Assembly (NCBI GenBank): GCA_021780095.1
Contig: JAJXZK010000322.1
Location: 1 to 15,273 of the forward strand
DNA length: 15,273 nt
Direction: 5' to 3'
Source of the DNA: Acidobacteriota bacterium
GTDB taxonomy: Bacteria > Acidobacteriota > Terriglobia > Terriglobales > Acidobacteriaceae
Below the pieces are notes generated by a model, which saw nothing but the letters and a program-made list of their open reading frames with translations, ran no database searches and was not told where the DNA came from. This document shows, piece by piece, positions 7,505 to 15,272 of this stretch; position 1 is the stretch's first letter; every line of letters starts with the position of its first letter. The position numbers were made by a program, and so were the translations under genes.

Positions 7505-9322
7505 TTATCCTTCTTCGGCTGAGTCGGAGACTGCCCCCGCTTGCGCGACAGGGGGAATTCCAGCACGCTGACCGGTCCACTGCAGCGGCGACGCTTGGCG
7601 CAAAACCATGGCACGGCCTTCTTCCGCCAGTAATTTCAGCCCCACCATGGATAGCGAAAAAAGATTGGGGTAACGATGTTTCACCTTCCAGCGAAGTTCC
7701 CGCTGTGTGCGGGTCGTGCCGTGTTCCGATTCGATGAATTGCGGCAATTCTTCCAGCGGCGTGCCGCTGCGCACCGCATTTCGTAGCAACTCCATGACGG
7801 CAAGCGAGTCGACAATTTCTACGGCGATTCTGTCATGCACGTCTTGCGCAATCAGACCATATTGCAGTTTAAAGTTGTTCAGTTTATCCAGACTGGCGTA
7901 CATCGTCTTTACGATTTGCGCGCGGTTCAGCAAATCCGTTTCGTAATTCAGAATGAACTCCCACGACGACGCGGAGAAGTGCCGAATGTGGTCGTCCAAC
8001 GTGTCGGCAAGCCGCTTCAGTCCGAATTGTTCCGGATGTTCAAACGCACGGCTGGCAGGATCGAGAAACGGCGCCAGCGGGGCGACGAAATAGCACAGGC
8101 GCTTGTCGCAATCGCAGGCCCGATGAATCTCTTCGCAGAAATCGATATTCCGCATCGCGCTATCGTAGCTCTGGTGGGGCAGTCCGACCATAAAAAAGAT
8201 GTCGAGCTTTCTGCAGCCATGGTCGAGTGCCGATCGCACCAGTTGGATGATCTCCTGATTGGAGCAGGGAAATTTTCCATTCTTCCGGCGCACATCCTCG
8301 TCCGCGCTTTCGAGCGTAATCTCGAGGCTGTACTTGCGGACCGTACGCTGCAACTTCTCAAAGAAGTCCTCATCCGCACCCCAGAACAACTCGAAAACCA
8401 GTTCGTTGGTGGGTCGCAGAGCGCAGACTCGCTCCAGAAACTCGTCGACATATTTTGTTCCCCCCTGTCGAATGTCGCCGATCACAAAGATTGGGGTACG
8501 GCAGAAGCGCTGGATGCATTCGATATCCTGCATGAGCTTTGCAGGCGACCGCATGGATGGCCTGGTCCGCGCGGAGTTGAAGGAATACGCACTGCGCGAC
8601 CCTCCGCAGAGAGCGCAGTCCTGCGTGCAGCCTCGCATGGTCAGCAAGGCGCTCAGCGGATAGCTCAGCCAGCCCTCGTAGGGCAAGGCGTCCAGCAGAC
8701 TGCGATATTGAAAAACCGACCGCATTGCGTAGCGATAGTCAGGAATGTCGATGTCGTCCAGGTTCGCGGGCACCGGACTGATAGGATTCACGATCACTTT
8801 CCCATCGCGCTTCCAAGTCAGATTCGGCACGGTCGAAAAATCTATTGTTCCGGACTTGATCTCATCTATCAGCGTCAACATGGCACTCTCCGTAGAGTCG
8901 CCGCGCATGACGAAATCGACGCAGTCATGCTGCATCAGTTCGAGATGGTAATAGGTGGAGGAGAGGCCCCCGAAAATGACCGGTACGTCGGGATGGTATT
9001 TCTTCACCAGCTTGGCAATTTCGATGCTTCCCTGGGCATGCGGCAGCCAATGAAGCGAGATGCCGAAGGCCGCCGACTCTAATCCGCGAATCTTTTTTTC
9101 GACGTCGAAGCGGCGGTTGTGCACCATGCGGGCAGCCAGATTGACGATTTTGACGCGGTGCCCAAACCGCTCCAGGTATCCGGCGATGCTGGTGAATCCG
9201 ATCGGGTACATGTCGAAAGCAGAACTGGAGGGAACGACGTCGCTGATAGGCCCGCGAAACTGAATGTTCTTCCTGAAGTCGTAGAAACTCGGCGGGTGCA
9301 GTAGGACCAGATCAAATTCCAT
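7505..9322 (-). CDS. B12-binding-domain radical SAM protein
   Basis: A 605-aa cytoplasmic iron-sulfur enzyme. Residues 1-155 form a Rossmann-like cobalamin-binding-type domain ('YPIGFTSIAGYLERFGHRVKIV', 'VPVIFGGLSSTYY', 'FVMRGDSTESAM'). The DxHxxG cobalamin motif is lacking, as in many BchE-like relatives. The radical SAM core follows: RGCTQDCALCGG gives the CxxxCxxC cluster at Cys232, Cys236 and Cys239. Later come 'DIECIQRFCRTPIFVIGDIRQGG', 'LEITLESADEDVRRKNGKFPCSNQEI' and 'KLDIFFMVGLPHQS', the usual strand motifs. The C-terminal 170 residues are helical and unassigned. It resembles the Ta0216-like B12/radical SAM group, though that is recall rather than a search. It was probably cotranscribed with the downstream Tat-exported repeat protein. 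The ATG at 9322 follows AGGA with about 10 nt spacing; upstream in-frame sequence runs into the terminator hairpin. The reaction is unknown. Confidence 0.85.
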   Translation of the reverse strand: MEFDLVLLHPPSFYDFRKNIQFRGPISDVVPSSSAFDMYPIGFTSIAGYLERFGHRVKIVNLAARMVHNRRFDVEKKIRGLESAAFGISLHWLPHAQGSIEIAKLVKKYHPDVPVIFGGLSSTYYHLELMQHDCVDFVMRGDSTESAMLTLIDEIKSGTIDFSTVPNLTWKRDGKVIVNPISPVPANLDDIDIPDYRYAMRSVFQYRSLLDALPYEGWLSYPLSALLTMRGCTQDCALCGGSRSAYSFNSARTRPSMRSPAKLMQDIECIQRFCRTPIFVIGDIRQGGTKYVDEFLERVCALRPTNELVFELFWGADEDFFEKLQRTVRKYSLEITLESADEDVRRKNGKFPCSNQEIIQLVRSALDHGCRKLDIFFMVGLPHQSYDSAMRNIDFCEEIHRACDCDKRLCYFVAPLAPFLDPASRAFEHPEQFGLKRLADTLDDHIRHFSASSWEFILNYETDLLNRAQIVKTMYASLDKLNNFKLQYGLIAQDVHDRIAVEIVDSLAVMELLRNAVRSGTPLEELPQFIESEHGTTRTQRELRWKVKHRYPNLFSLSMVGLKLLAEEGRAMVLRQASPLQWTGQRAGIPPVAQAGAVSDSAEEG

Positions 9323-9390
9323 CGTTCTTGCGTCCTGACTCTTCGAGTACAGAAATGCAATCAATGGAGCAATTCTACTCAGATTGAAAC

Positions 9391-9424
9391 GCAAGGAGCC
9401 GCACACGAATGTGCGGCTCCTTGC
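9391..9424 (-). terminator. UUCG-loop intrinsic terminator downstream of tatA
   Basis: This is a perfect 15-bp inverted repeat, GCAAGGAGCCGCACA and its complement, around a 4-nt loop. On the minus strand the loop reads TTCG, the very stable tetraloop, so the element is oriented to end transcripts coming from tatA. The tail on that strand is GTTTCAATCT, only modestly T-rich. It lies 78 bp after the tatA stop codon and 69 bp before the radical SAM start, so it separates the two transcription units. Confidence 0.85.
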
Positions 9425-9458
9425 ATGGAACTCGAAAACCGGCTTGAACCAGGAATTT

Positions 9459-9480
9459 CCATCGGATGTTTTCCGGATGG
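9459..9480 (-). other. Small hairpin just after the tatA stop
   Basis: On the minus strand, CCATCCGG pairs with CCGATGG (seven pairs, one bulged C) around the loop AAAACAT. It lies 21 nt after the tatA stop codon and upstream of the strong UUCG terminator. It may help stabilise the tatA message or may be incidental. Confidence 0.3.
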
Positions 9481-9501
9481 TTGGGCTGTCGATTCGAGGA
9501 T

Positions 9502-9702
9502 CTACTTGACTTCGGGCGTCGTCTTCGCGGTATCCGGTTTCTCGGCGTCATCGGAACTGCCGATGCCCTTGATGCCTTCCTTAAATCCTTTGATGCCTTC
9601 GCCAAGGCCTTTGCCCAGGCCGGGCAGTTTGCTCGGTCCAAAGATCAGAAGCGCTACCACCAGAATCACTACCAGATGCCAGGGCTGTAATAGGTCACCC
9701 AT
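9502..9702 (-). CDS. tatA: Twin-arginine translocase subunit TatA/TatE family
   Basis: A 66-aa small inner-membrane subunit of the Tat pathway, which exports folded proteins across the cytoplasmic membrane. It shows the standard TatA plan: a short periplasmic N-terminus, one transmembrane helix (about 8-21, WHLVVILVVALLIF), the hinge FGPSKLP (21-27), an amphipathic helix (GLGKGLGEGIKGFKEGIKG, about 28-46), and a charged acidic tail ending in PEVK. The FG hinge and the Gly/Lys-rich amphipathic helix fit TatA/E better than TatB, which is longer. GGGAG lies 8 nt before the ATG. No tatB or tatC is in the window. A Tat-signal protein is encoded about 2 kb downstream on the same strand, but beyond a terminator, so a dedicated pairing is not shown. 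Confidence 0.9.
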   Translation of the reverse strand: MGDLLQPWHLVVILVVALLIFGPSKLPGLGKGLGEGIKGFKEGIKGIGSSDDAEKPDTAKTTPEVK

Positions 9703-9852
9703 ACGTTGTTCTCCCGCAGGCTTGTCCGTAGCCTGCCTAGTCTACTGAATGGTATTGTCGCACAATCGCGCACCGCTTGTAGCCCAAAGGCGGAACCCGC
9801 GTTGTGCCCATGAAAGTGATGATCGCAAGCGTCGGCGGATTCCTGAAGCGGG

Positions 9853-10302
9853 CTATTGCGTGTCCGCCGCGTCGCGTGTTCCGTCCAGTGGATGCACGGC
9901 CGCCAGTCGGCTGCGAATTTGCTCATAAAACTTCCAGACATTTTCCCCATCGCCCATCGTCAGCCGCCGATAGACCTTCAACAAGGGATAGAGCTGCGAC
10001 CCTGACACCAGCAAGGTGGGCACGGCAGCGTTTCCGCCCGGATATTGGATCAACTCCCATCCTCCATGCCAGTAGCGCCGGACCACCTCACCGAGATAGC
10101 CGCCCCACAACTTCACCTGCTCCTCGACGTGATCATTTTCCAGCAGATTCAGGTTGGCACTGACGCTGGCCAGAATGGTCTCGAGCGACTCGAGGCTCTC
10201 CTCGGAGTAATCGAGGTCAAATCCAAAGCGGTCGTGCGCGACCTCGACAGCGCGATTGGCGCAACTTTGCATCATTTCGGCGATGGATTTGAATTCGGCC
10301 AT
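9853..10302 (-). CDS. Hypothetical 149-aa protein, DUF3806-like
   Basis: A soluble 149-aa protein without signal peptide or membrane segment. The acidic helix 'FGFDLDYSEESLESLETILA' (26-45) followed by 'LWGGYLGEVVRRYWHGGWELIQYPGG' (65-90) resembles small uncharacterised proteins with a DUF3806-type domain (LDYS..SL..L, then GAYLGEV.RR..GG.W). That family match is from memory. No function or catalytic residue can be proposed. The ribosome binding site is weak (a GAG 5 nt upstream of the ATG). It lies between the 818-aa secreted protein and tatA, all on one strand, with gaps of 125 and 150 bp. Confidence 0.72.
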   Translation of the reverse strand: MAEFKSIAEMMQSCANRAVEVAHDRFGFDLDYSEESLESLETILASVSANLNLLENDHVEEQVKLWGGYLGEVVRRYWHGGWELIQYPGGNAAVPTLLVSGSQLYPLLKVYRRLTMGDGENVWKFYEQIRSRLAAVHPLDGTRDAADTQ

Positions 10303-10389
10303 AGCTCAAGGGTAGCAGTGTGTGGGTGAAACATGGAGCAAAGCGAAAATCTCCGCAGGGCTACCCCATTTTCAATCTATTCCACTATC

Positions 10390-10417
10390 GGCGACAGCAG
10401 GTCATGGCTGTTTCGCC
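10390..10417 (-). terminator. Hairpin 10 nt after the 818-aa gene, possible terminator
   Basis: On the minus strand GGCGA and CAGC (AA bulge between them) pair with GCTG and TCGCC around an 8-nt loop, giving nine pairs. It starts 10 nt past the stop codon of the large secreted-protein gene. No T-run follows, so termination would be inefficient or Rho-assisted. The rest of the 125-bp gap (10303-10427) contains a distant 7-bp dyad, GGGTAGC at 10310-10316 and GCTACCC at 10360-10366, in the leader of the 149-aa gene. Confidence 0.35.
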
Positions 10418-10427
10418 TCCGCCGGCG

Positions 10428-12884
10428 CTAATTTTCGTCGGTCATGGGAAGCACCGGCAAGGAAACCAGGTCCACCGTCGAGGGATCGTCCCGCAGCTTC
10501 AGGTACAAGGTGGTCCCATTGGGCCGCGGAACTTTCATGATGCTGCCGGCAAATCCCAGGGGCACGCTGGTCGGATGCGCAAACTGCGGAGACGCTGCGA
10601 ACGAATCGATCAGGAACAGGTTTTCGCCGCTGATCGTGCACAATTCCGCGGGATTGGACGGGCAATCTACGTGCTTCAGTTGCGGCAAACGCACCAGGTT
10701 CGCCAGCGGCTGCCAATCTCCCGGGACTCCCGCCGCCGATAGAGGACGGAATCGCAGCGGCCCGAAGGCCGAAGAGCCGAAGGCTTTGGCAGGATCCAGC
10801 GTGGCGAAAACGGTTTGCGCGTCCTGCAATGTCAGCGAGTTGTTGGCTAGCGTGAGCGAAGTGACGAAACCGCCGTCGGCCGCGCCCACTTCAATCGTCT
10901 GGTCTCGCGGAAATTGCGGGGGTGCCACGGACTTTAAAAAGAAGTTGAGATGCCCGTATTGCGGCAAATCATTCTCGTTGCCCAAATGGATAAAAGCGGA
11001 GCTACCTCCGGGAGTGACCGCGATGCTCTTGCTCAGCAACTGCACCTGCGGACGCGCGGGAGCAATCGTCACCGGAACATCCAACACGCGCTCATCCTTC
11101 AGATGAACGTGGGCTGTCATCGTTGCATCTTCGACAAATACCTTTGAGCCGGCGAGATTCGTCGATGTCTTCAATTGCAGCGCGTCCTCTGTGCCTGTGT
11201 GCTTCACTGAGCCAGCATGGAAAATGGTTCCGGCCATTTCAACGGAGGTCACCTCCTGCAGGTGAGTCCCAGTCATCACCGCCTGATCGTCTCCGGCATG
11301 CAGAATCAATCCATTCACTACGGCGGATGGTGGATATACGTGAACCGGTACCTTTTCGGTTTTGGTTTGGCCATATTCGGCGACGTTCAGGGTGTAGACG
11401 CCTTGCGATGATTTGGTCACGGGCAGATTCACTTCCAGCAGCCTGGGTGGGGTACTGGTAATTGCGGCCTTTTCTACTTTTCCCTGCGGGGTGGCGACCG
11501 TAACGCCCTGGACACAAACCACACTGTCCGCTTGCAAATGCAGCGATACCTTGTCGTCTGCGGTCACGGCATTGGTTTCACCGTCCGCAAGCGTCCATTG
11601 TTGCGGACGAGAGTTAGTGAAGGCGAAGTCAGGACCGTTCCACGGATCGAATCCCCACTCACCACGCAGTTGACCGGTCACGGTTCCGGAGACGCTCGAA
11701 GTCTGCAGCGCGCGGGCATCCACCACAAAGCCGCCGCGCTCGGCATTCGCGGTCGCCGGCAGATCCACAGAATGGCCTGCGGAATCTTGAACGTGCAGCG
11801 CCACATCGTGCGCGTAATGAGTGGAAAACACCAGGGGAGCTCCCTCGACGGAGAGCACCAGCCTGGGTCGCTCCAGACAAAGTAGCTCCTCCGGATGGAC
11901 GGCGCGCAGCATGGGAAAATGCACCGGCGCCACCGGGGGCAAACTCGCCACCATCACGGATTTTGGATTGCTGAAGGAAGGAGGGCTGCTCAGTTTGAGA
12001 CCAATGGCGCCGTCATCGCTTACAGACAGTGCCGGAATGTACGCATATTGCGCGGTATGCATGCTGCCCATAATGCGCACCATATCCACCACGGCGCCGA
12101 CATAGGGGCTATACGCGCCGCCACCGGCAGCTGTGGATGCGCTGATTTGATTGATCATGTCGCCAGCCGCGCCGGAGGTGAGAGCAGTGACCATGGACTG
12201 GCTTTGGGCGTCATTCAGCACCAGGTTTTCAGAGTTCTGGATCAGGCAGGCTTCCTGTTGGTCGGGGGCCAGCTCGAAACATGCGGAATTGATCTTCAGG
12301 TAGAGAGTCCGCGACAGCAACTTGGAGCGCGATTCCAGACGAGTCGGGTCGGTGTTGGATATCTTCTTCACAGCATCGATGTACGCATCCAGGCGCGACC
12401 GGGTTAGATCGGCCGCATATAAGTCTTGCGCCGCGCGTACAAAGACTCCCGGACGTGATCGCACGGCCGTCCGGACTGTGGTGAAGCCGCCGCCCGTATC
12501 GGGAGCCCAAAAAATCAACGCTTCAAGAGCGCCTTCCGGAACATGAACGTTGACCCCATCTCGTTGTACCTGCGGTTTCCAGGTTTCCACCTTGGTAAAC
12601 CAATTCTCCGGTGGAGGGTTTAGAGAGCCCCGCAGGAAAACTGGAATCAACAGGTAATGGATCGATTCATTGGCAGGAAGATCGGGGTGAAACCACATTT
12701 CGTCGCCGGGTTGCAGGTTTGGAACCTGGGAGATGGGCAGGCTTCTTCCGGCACGGGTGATTGTTATCTCCAGGCGCGGTCCGGGCAGATCAAAAGGGGC
12801 CGTCGCAGCGGAAGCAAACGAAGAAACCAAGCCAAGCATCGTAACCGCAGGGAGCCCTGCGCGAAACCATGAGCGCCAATTCAT
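10428..12884 (-). CDS. Large secreted protein of unknown function, IPT/TIG-like segment
   Basis: An 818-aa exported protein I cannot assign to a known function. A signal peptide spans about 1-26 (MNWRSWFRAGLPAVTMLGLVSSFASA). The first 140 residues look like a beta-rich domain ('PRLEITITRAGRSLPISQVPNLQPGDEMWFHPDLP', 'VHVPEGALEALIFWAPDTGGGFTT'). A helical segment with two cysteines close together (Cys202 and Cys213) follows, then a Gly/Ala/Ser-rich stretch. The second half is a run of beta-sandwich-like repeats, including an IPT/TIG-like piece (about 519-585, 'VVNGLILHAGDDQAVMTGTHLQEVTSVEMAG'). There are no transmembrane helices after the signal and no anchor motif, so it is probably periplasmic or surface-exposed. 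The ATG at 12884 fits the signal peptide, yet AGGAGGT sits immediately before it; the upstream ATG at 12920 lacks any ribosome binding site. Confidence 0.75.
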   Translation of the reverse strand: MNWRSWFRAGLPAVTMLGLVSSFASAATAPFDLPGPRLEITITRAGRSLPISQVPNLQPGDEMWFHPDLPANESIHYLLIPVFLRGSLNPPPENWFTKVETWKPQVQRDGVNVHVPEGALEALIFWAPDTGGGFTTVRTAVRSRPGVFVRAAQDLYAADLTRSRLDAYIDAVKKISNTDPTRLESRSKLLSRTLYLKINSACFELAPDQQEACLIQNSENLVLNDAQSQSMVTALTSGAAGDMINQISASTAAGGGAYSPYVGAVVDMVRIMGSMHTAQYAYIPALSVSDDGAIGLKLSSPPSFSNPKSVMVASLPPVAPVHFPMLRAVHPEELLCLERPRLVLSVEGAPLVFSTHYAHDVALHVQDSAGHSVDLPATANAERGGFVVDARALQTSSVSGTVTGQLRGEWGFDPWNGPDFAFTNSRPQQWTLADGETNAVTADDKVSLHLQADSVVCVQGVTVATPQGKVEKAAITSTPPRLLEVNLPVTKSSQGVYTLNVAEYGQTKTEKVPVHVYPPSAVVNGLILHAGDDQAVMTGTHLQEVTSVEMAGTIFHAGSVKHTGTEDALQLKTSTNLAGSKVFVEDATMTAHVHLKDERVLDVPVTIAPARPQVQLLSKSIAVTPGGSSAFIHLGNENDLPQYGHLNFFLKSVAPPQFPRDQTIEVGAADGGFVTSLTLANNSLTLQDAQTVFATLDPAKAFGSSAFGPLRFRPLSAAGVPGDWQPLANLVRLPQLKHVDCPSNPAELCTISGENLFLIDSFAASPQFAHPTSVPLGFAGSIMKVPRPNGTTLYLKLRDDPSTVDLVSLPVLPMTDEN

Positions 12885-13017
12885 ACCTCCTATTCTATGG
12901 AATGACGATGAATCCTTCATCCGGTGTACCGAGTTCGACACCAGCAATTTCAAGCAGAGTTGAGTGAAGTCTGCGATGATGGCGGAGACATTTACGATCA
13001 GCACGGAGTGGTTTGGG
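12885..13017. promoter_or_regulatory. Divergent control region between the 818-aa gene and the methyltransferase
   Basis: This short region between two divergent starts must hold both promoters, though I see no strong -35/-10 pair. It contains a small dyad, GATGAA-TCC-TTCATC, at 12907-12921. On the minus strand, AGGAGGT abuts the ATG of the 818-aa gene. On the plus strand, GGAG at 13005-13008 precedes the methyltransferase start. Confidence 0.3.
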
Positions 13018-13719
13018 ATGGAACGGATACAAAAGCAAGAACTTCTGGACAGCGATCACTGGTCTGGCGCCGAAGTGGCCTGCGCCTTGGCCGCTATTCG
13101 GCGAGTGAATCGACTGTATGGTGGACACCGGATGCATAAACGGCTATTTCAGCGCGTATGCTCTAACTCCAATTTGGAGAAGTTGCAGGTTTTGGAAGTC
13201 GCGTCCGGGTACGCGGATGTGTTGCAGGCTGCGTCGCTGATGCTGAAAAAACAGAATGTTACCTTGGAAATTTCACTGCTCGATCGCTGCGCCAAACACC
13301 TGCCGCAGAGCCATAACTGGCATAAGGATTTGCCCCCTCCCACATTGAGGACCGGCGACGCGCTGAAACTGGAGATGCCGGACAACAGCGTCGACATCGT
13401 TTCCTGCTGCTTGTTTCTCCACCACTTAAGCGTCGACGAGGCACGCACTTTCCTTCGCGAAGCCTTGCGGGTTTCCCGCGTCGCTGTATTGATTAACGAT
13501 GTCGAGAGGAGGCGGGTCAATTATTTTCTTTCCCACGTGCAAAGATTCATGGACCCCAGCCCGCTGTCTCGCCACGACGGGCCGACTTCTGTGCGGCAGG
13601 CGTATACCTACCAGGAAATGCAGGATTTGCTGCAGGAAACGCGCTGCAGTTATGAGTTGCAGCGGGGATACCTTTATCGCCTGGGTGCGATAGCGTGGAA
13701 ACAGGAGACGCAACCCTAG
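13018..13719 (+). CDS. Class I SAM-dependent methyltransferase
   Basis: A 233-aa cytoplasmic methyltransferase with the Rossmann-like fold that transfers a methyl group from S-adenosylmethionine. The N-terminal 'ERIQKQELLDSD...LAAIRRVNRLYGGHRM' is a conserved lead-in of a methyltransferase group often found beside type III polyketide synthase genes (recall only; no such synthase is here). Motif I is VLEVASGYAD (58-67). The acidic end of strand 2 is LLDR (Asp89), motif II is GDALKL near 113, and motif III/IV is SVDIVSCCLFLHHL (124-137). I chose the ATG at 13018, preceded by GGAG at 9 nt; a GTG at 12964 and ATGs at 12976 and 12979 would add 13-18 residues. The gene diverges from the 818-aa protein and ends 33 bp before a hairpin terminator. 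The substrate is unknown. Confidence 0.83.
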   Translation: MERIQKQELLDSDHWSGAEVACALAAIRRVNRLYGGHRMHKRLFQRVCSNSNLEKLQVLEVASGYADVLQAASLMLKKQNVTLEISLLDRCAKHLPQSHNWHKDLPPPTLRTGDALKLEMPDNSVDIVSCCLFLHHLSVDEARTFLREALRVSRVAVLINDVERRRVNYFLSHVQRFMDPSPLSRHDGPTSVRQAYTYQEMQDLLQETRCSYELQRGYLYRLGAIAWKQETQP

Positions 13720-13752
13720 CGCGCATCAACCGTCGAGATCTTTTGCAAACTA

Positions 13753-13782
13753 GAAAGCGAGCCAATGTTCCGGCTCGCTTTC
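13753..13782. terminator. Bidirectional terminator between convergent genes
   Basis: The arms GAAAGCGAGCC (13753-13763) and GGCTCGCTTTC (13772-13782) are an exact 11-bp inverted repeat with an 8-nt loop. It sits between the convergent methyltransferase stop (13719) and BON lipoprotein stop (13815). Short T-containing tails lie on both sides, so it can serve either direction. Confidence 0.75.
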
Positions 13783-13814
13783 TGGTGTTCCGGGGAAGGG
13801 ATTGAAAACCTTCT

Positions 13815-14378
13815 TTAGCGGGCCGAGGAATGCTTGCCCGGCTTCACTTCAATTTCATTCACCACCTGCTGCACGTTGGGCACATGCTTGGCCAGCCGCT
13901 CCGCTTCGCGCTTCTGGGCTGCAGTCTTGACACTGCCCGACAATACGACGGCACCATTCTTCGCCTTGACTGAAATATCCTGATCGTTCAGACTACGGTT
14001 CTTCTTCAGGTCTGCCTTGAAGGTGTCTTCAATGGCATTGTCCATGTCGGAATTAGCGGCCTTGGTCGCGTCGGCATTTTGTGGGGGGACCACGGCAATT
14101 TCGTCGGCGATGGTGTAGTTGGGTGCAGCCTGCTTGGCCACCGATTCCGCCTGCGCCTTCTGGCTGTCCGACGGCACCGTTCCTGTCAACGTGATCACAC
14201 CTTTATCCTGATCCTGCGAGACGTGGATGGCGCCCAGATTATTCTGCGTCAGCGAATTATTGACGGCGTCTTTCGAGTCCGGATACTTGGGGTTGCTATT
14301 GCACCCCGCGATGACGAGTCCAGCTGCCAAACTCGCAATCGCAAACGCCTTGGTCATGCTTTTTTTATCCTGCTTCAT
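13815..14378 (-). CDS. Lipoprotein with two BON domains
   Basis: A 187-aa envelope lipoprotein. The N-terminus has a basic start (MKQDKKSMTK), a hydrophobic core and the lipobox VIAGC with Cys26 as the lipidated residue. Two BON domains follow: about 37-98 (HVSQDQDKGVITLTGTVPSDSQKAQAESVAKQAAP...DEIAVV) and about 114-180 (DISVKAKNGAVVLSGSVKTAAQKREAERLAKHVPNVQQVVNEIEV). The 'G.V.L.G.V' strand and the 'A..VPGV..V.N.I' ending are diagnostic. In characterised relatives (OsmY, DolP) these domains support outer-membrane integrity or stress tolerance, with DolP binding anionic phospholipid; a similar envelope role is inferred here. GAGGAG precedes the ATG at about 7 nt. It is transcribed alone and ends at a shared hairpin terminator. 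Confidence 0.9.
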   Translation of the reverse strand: MKQDKKSMTKAFAIASLAAGLVIAGCNSNPKYPDSKDAVNNSLTQNNLGAIHVSQDQDKGVITLTGTVPSDSQKAQAESVAKQAAPNYTIADEIAVVPPQNADATKAANSDMDNAIEDTFKADLKKNRSLNDQDISVKAKNGAVVLSGSVKTAAQKREAERLAKHVPNVQQVVNEIEVKPGKHSSAR

Positions 14379-14714
14379 CGTCGTACTCCTCTATCTTTTT
14401 GATCTGCTGTATGGGGTTAGCTTTTCCCAGATTGCTTGCATCACTGCGGGAGAGCGGCTTCTGCGAATCGGCGATGTTGCACCGGCAGGCCCCAAGGCAT
14501 CCTGAGAAAAGATCGACCCGAACGCTTCCGGGCCATTCAGTTAGGTGTTGAATTTGGCATTCTCGTTGCTCCGAAGACCGCAAATTTGATTGTTTTGCTG
14601 GTGCTGCAAGAAGCATCGAATCTCTCGCACGCGTGGGAAGCCTCCAATCGTAGACGGAGAATTGAGGCGTTGACGATCGAGATGAAAACTTGCGATTGCT
14701 GCCACCGCGCGACT
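14379..14714. other. 336-bp intergenic stretch, no gene supported
   Basis: It lies between the end of the GNAT gene and the start of the BON lipoprotein, both minus strand. Open frames cross it on both strands, but they have low-complexity, Arg/Ser-rich translations without recognisable motifs, and they overlap real genes. It should contain the BON promoter and the GNAT terminator. I found neither a convincing -35/-10 pair nor a good hairpin with a T-run. Confidence 0.5.
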
Positions 14715-15272
14715 TCACCCGGTTTGAGAGACGGAGACAGCCGCATCCAATTCGCGCTGATAGCGAATTTCATCGACCTCAATGCCCCACACCGTGGCCT
14801 TGCGGCGCACGCCATCCGCGGCCCAACCGTCGTTTTGGTAAAAGCGCTCGGCCCGCGCGTTTCCTGTCAGCACCCACAGAATCGCTTTGCGAAATCCGTG
14901 TTCGAACATTTGTGTGCGAGCGGCCGAGACCAGGACCACCCCGAGTCCGTGGCCCCAATGTTGCGGGTCGACATAGAGCGCGCATAGCTCGCCATAGCCC
15001 GGCATGTCTGAATCTGTCACCGGCATAGTGGTCGCGAATCCACAAACCGCTGCGGTTGTTTGCTTTTCGACCGCTACGATCGTGTGCGGCTTCAACGGAT
15101 CGCGAGTCGCAAAATCGTACTTGGCGGCGCGATCTTCAGGGCGAAGCCGATTCAGGTAATCCTCAGGAAGAATGTTGCGATAAGCCGCCTGCCATGAGCG
15201 CACATGCACCCCAGCCACAGCCATTGCATCCTCAGGTTGAGCGGGACGAAGCAGCATGTCCGAGTATGGCAT
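14715..15272 (-). CDS. GNAT-family N-acetyltransferase
   Basis: A 185-aa cytoplasmic acetyltransferase that moves an acetyl group from acetyl-CoA to an amine. The N-terminal helix 'DAMAVAGVHVRSWQAAYRNILPEDYL' (15-40) is typical of a common GNAT subgroup. Motif A is 'LCALYVDPQHWGHGLGVVLV' (96-115), in which Gln104 to Gly111 form the CoA pyrophosphate loop. Motif B, 'WVLTGNARAERFYQNDGW' (133-150), holds the conserved Asn and Tyr. The ATG lies one base from the window edge, so its ribosome binding site cannot be seen; an internal ATG at 15257 is an alternative and a longer upstream start cannot be excluded. The substrate is unknown. Confidence 0.85.
   Translation of the reverse strand: MPYSDMLLRPAQPEDAMAVAGVHVRSWQAAYRNILPEDYLNRLRPEDRAAKYDFATRDPLKPHTIVAVEKQTTAAVCGFATTMPVTDSDMPGYGELCALYVDPQHWGHGLGVVLVSAARTQMFEHGFRKAILWVLTGNARAERFYQNDGWAADGVRRKATVWGIEVDEIRYQRELDAAVSVSQTG

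Noticed and set aside
7835..9082. 415-codon plus-strand open frame opposite the radical SAM gene
   Set aside because: It lies entirely antisense to a gene with clear radical SAM motifs; its own translation shows no recognisable domain.
14365..14718. 117-codon minus-strand open frame filling the gap before the BON lipoprotein
   Set aside because: It overlaps the BON start and the GNAT end, has no ribosome binding site I can see, and its translation is low-complexity without motifs.
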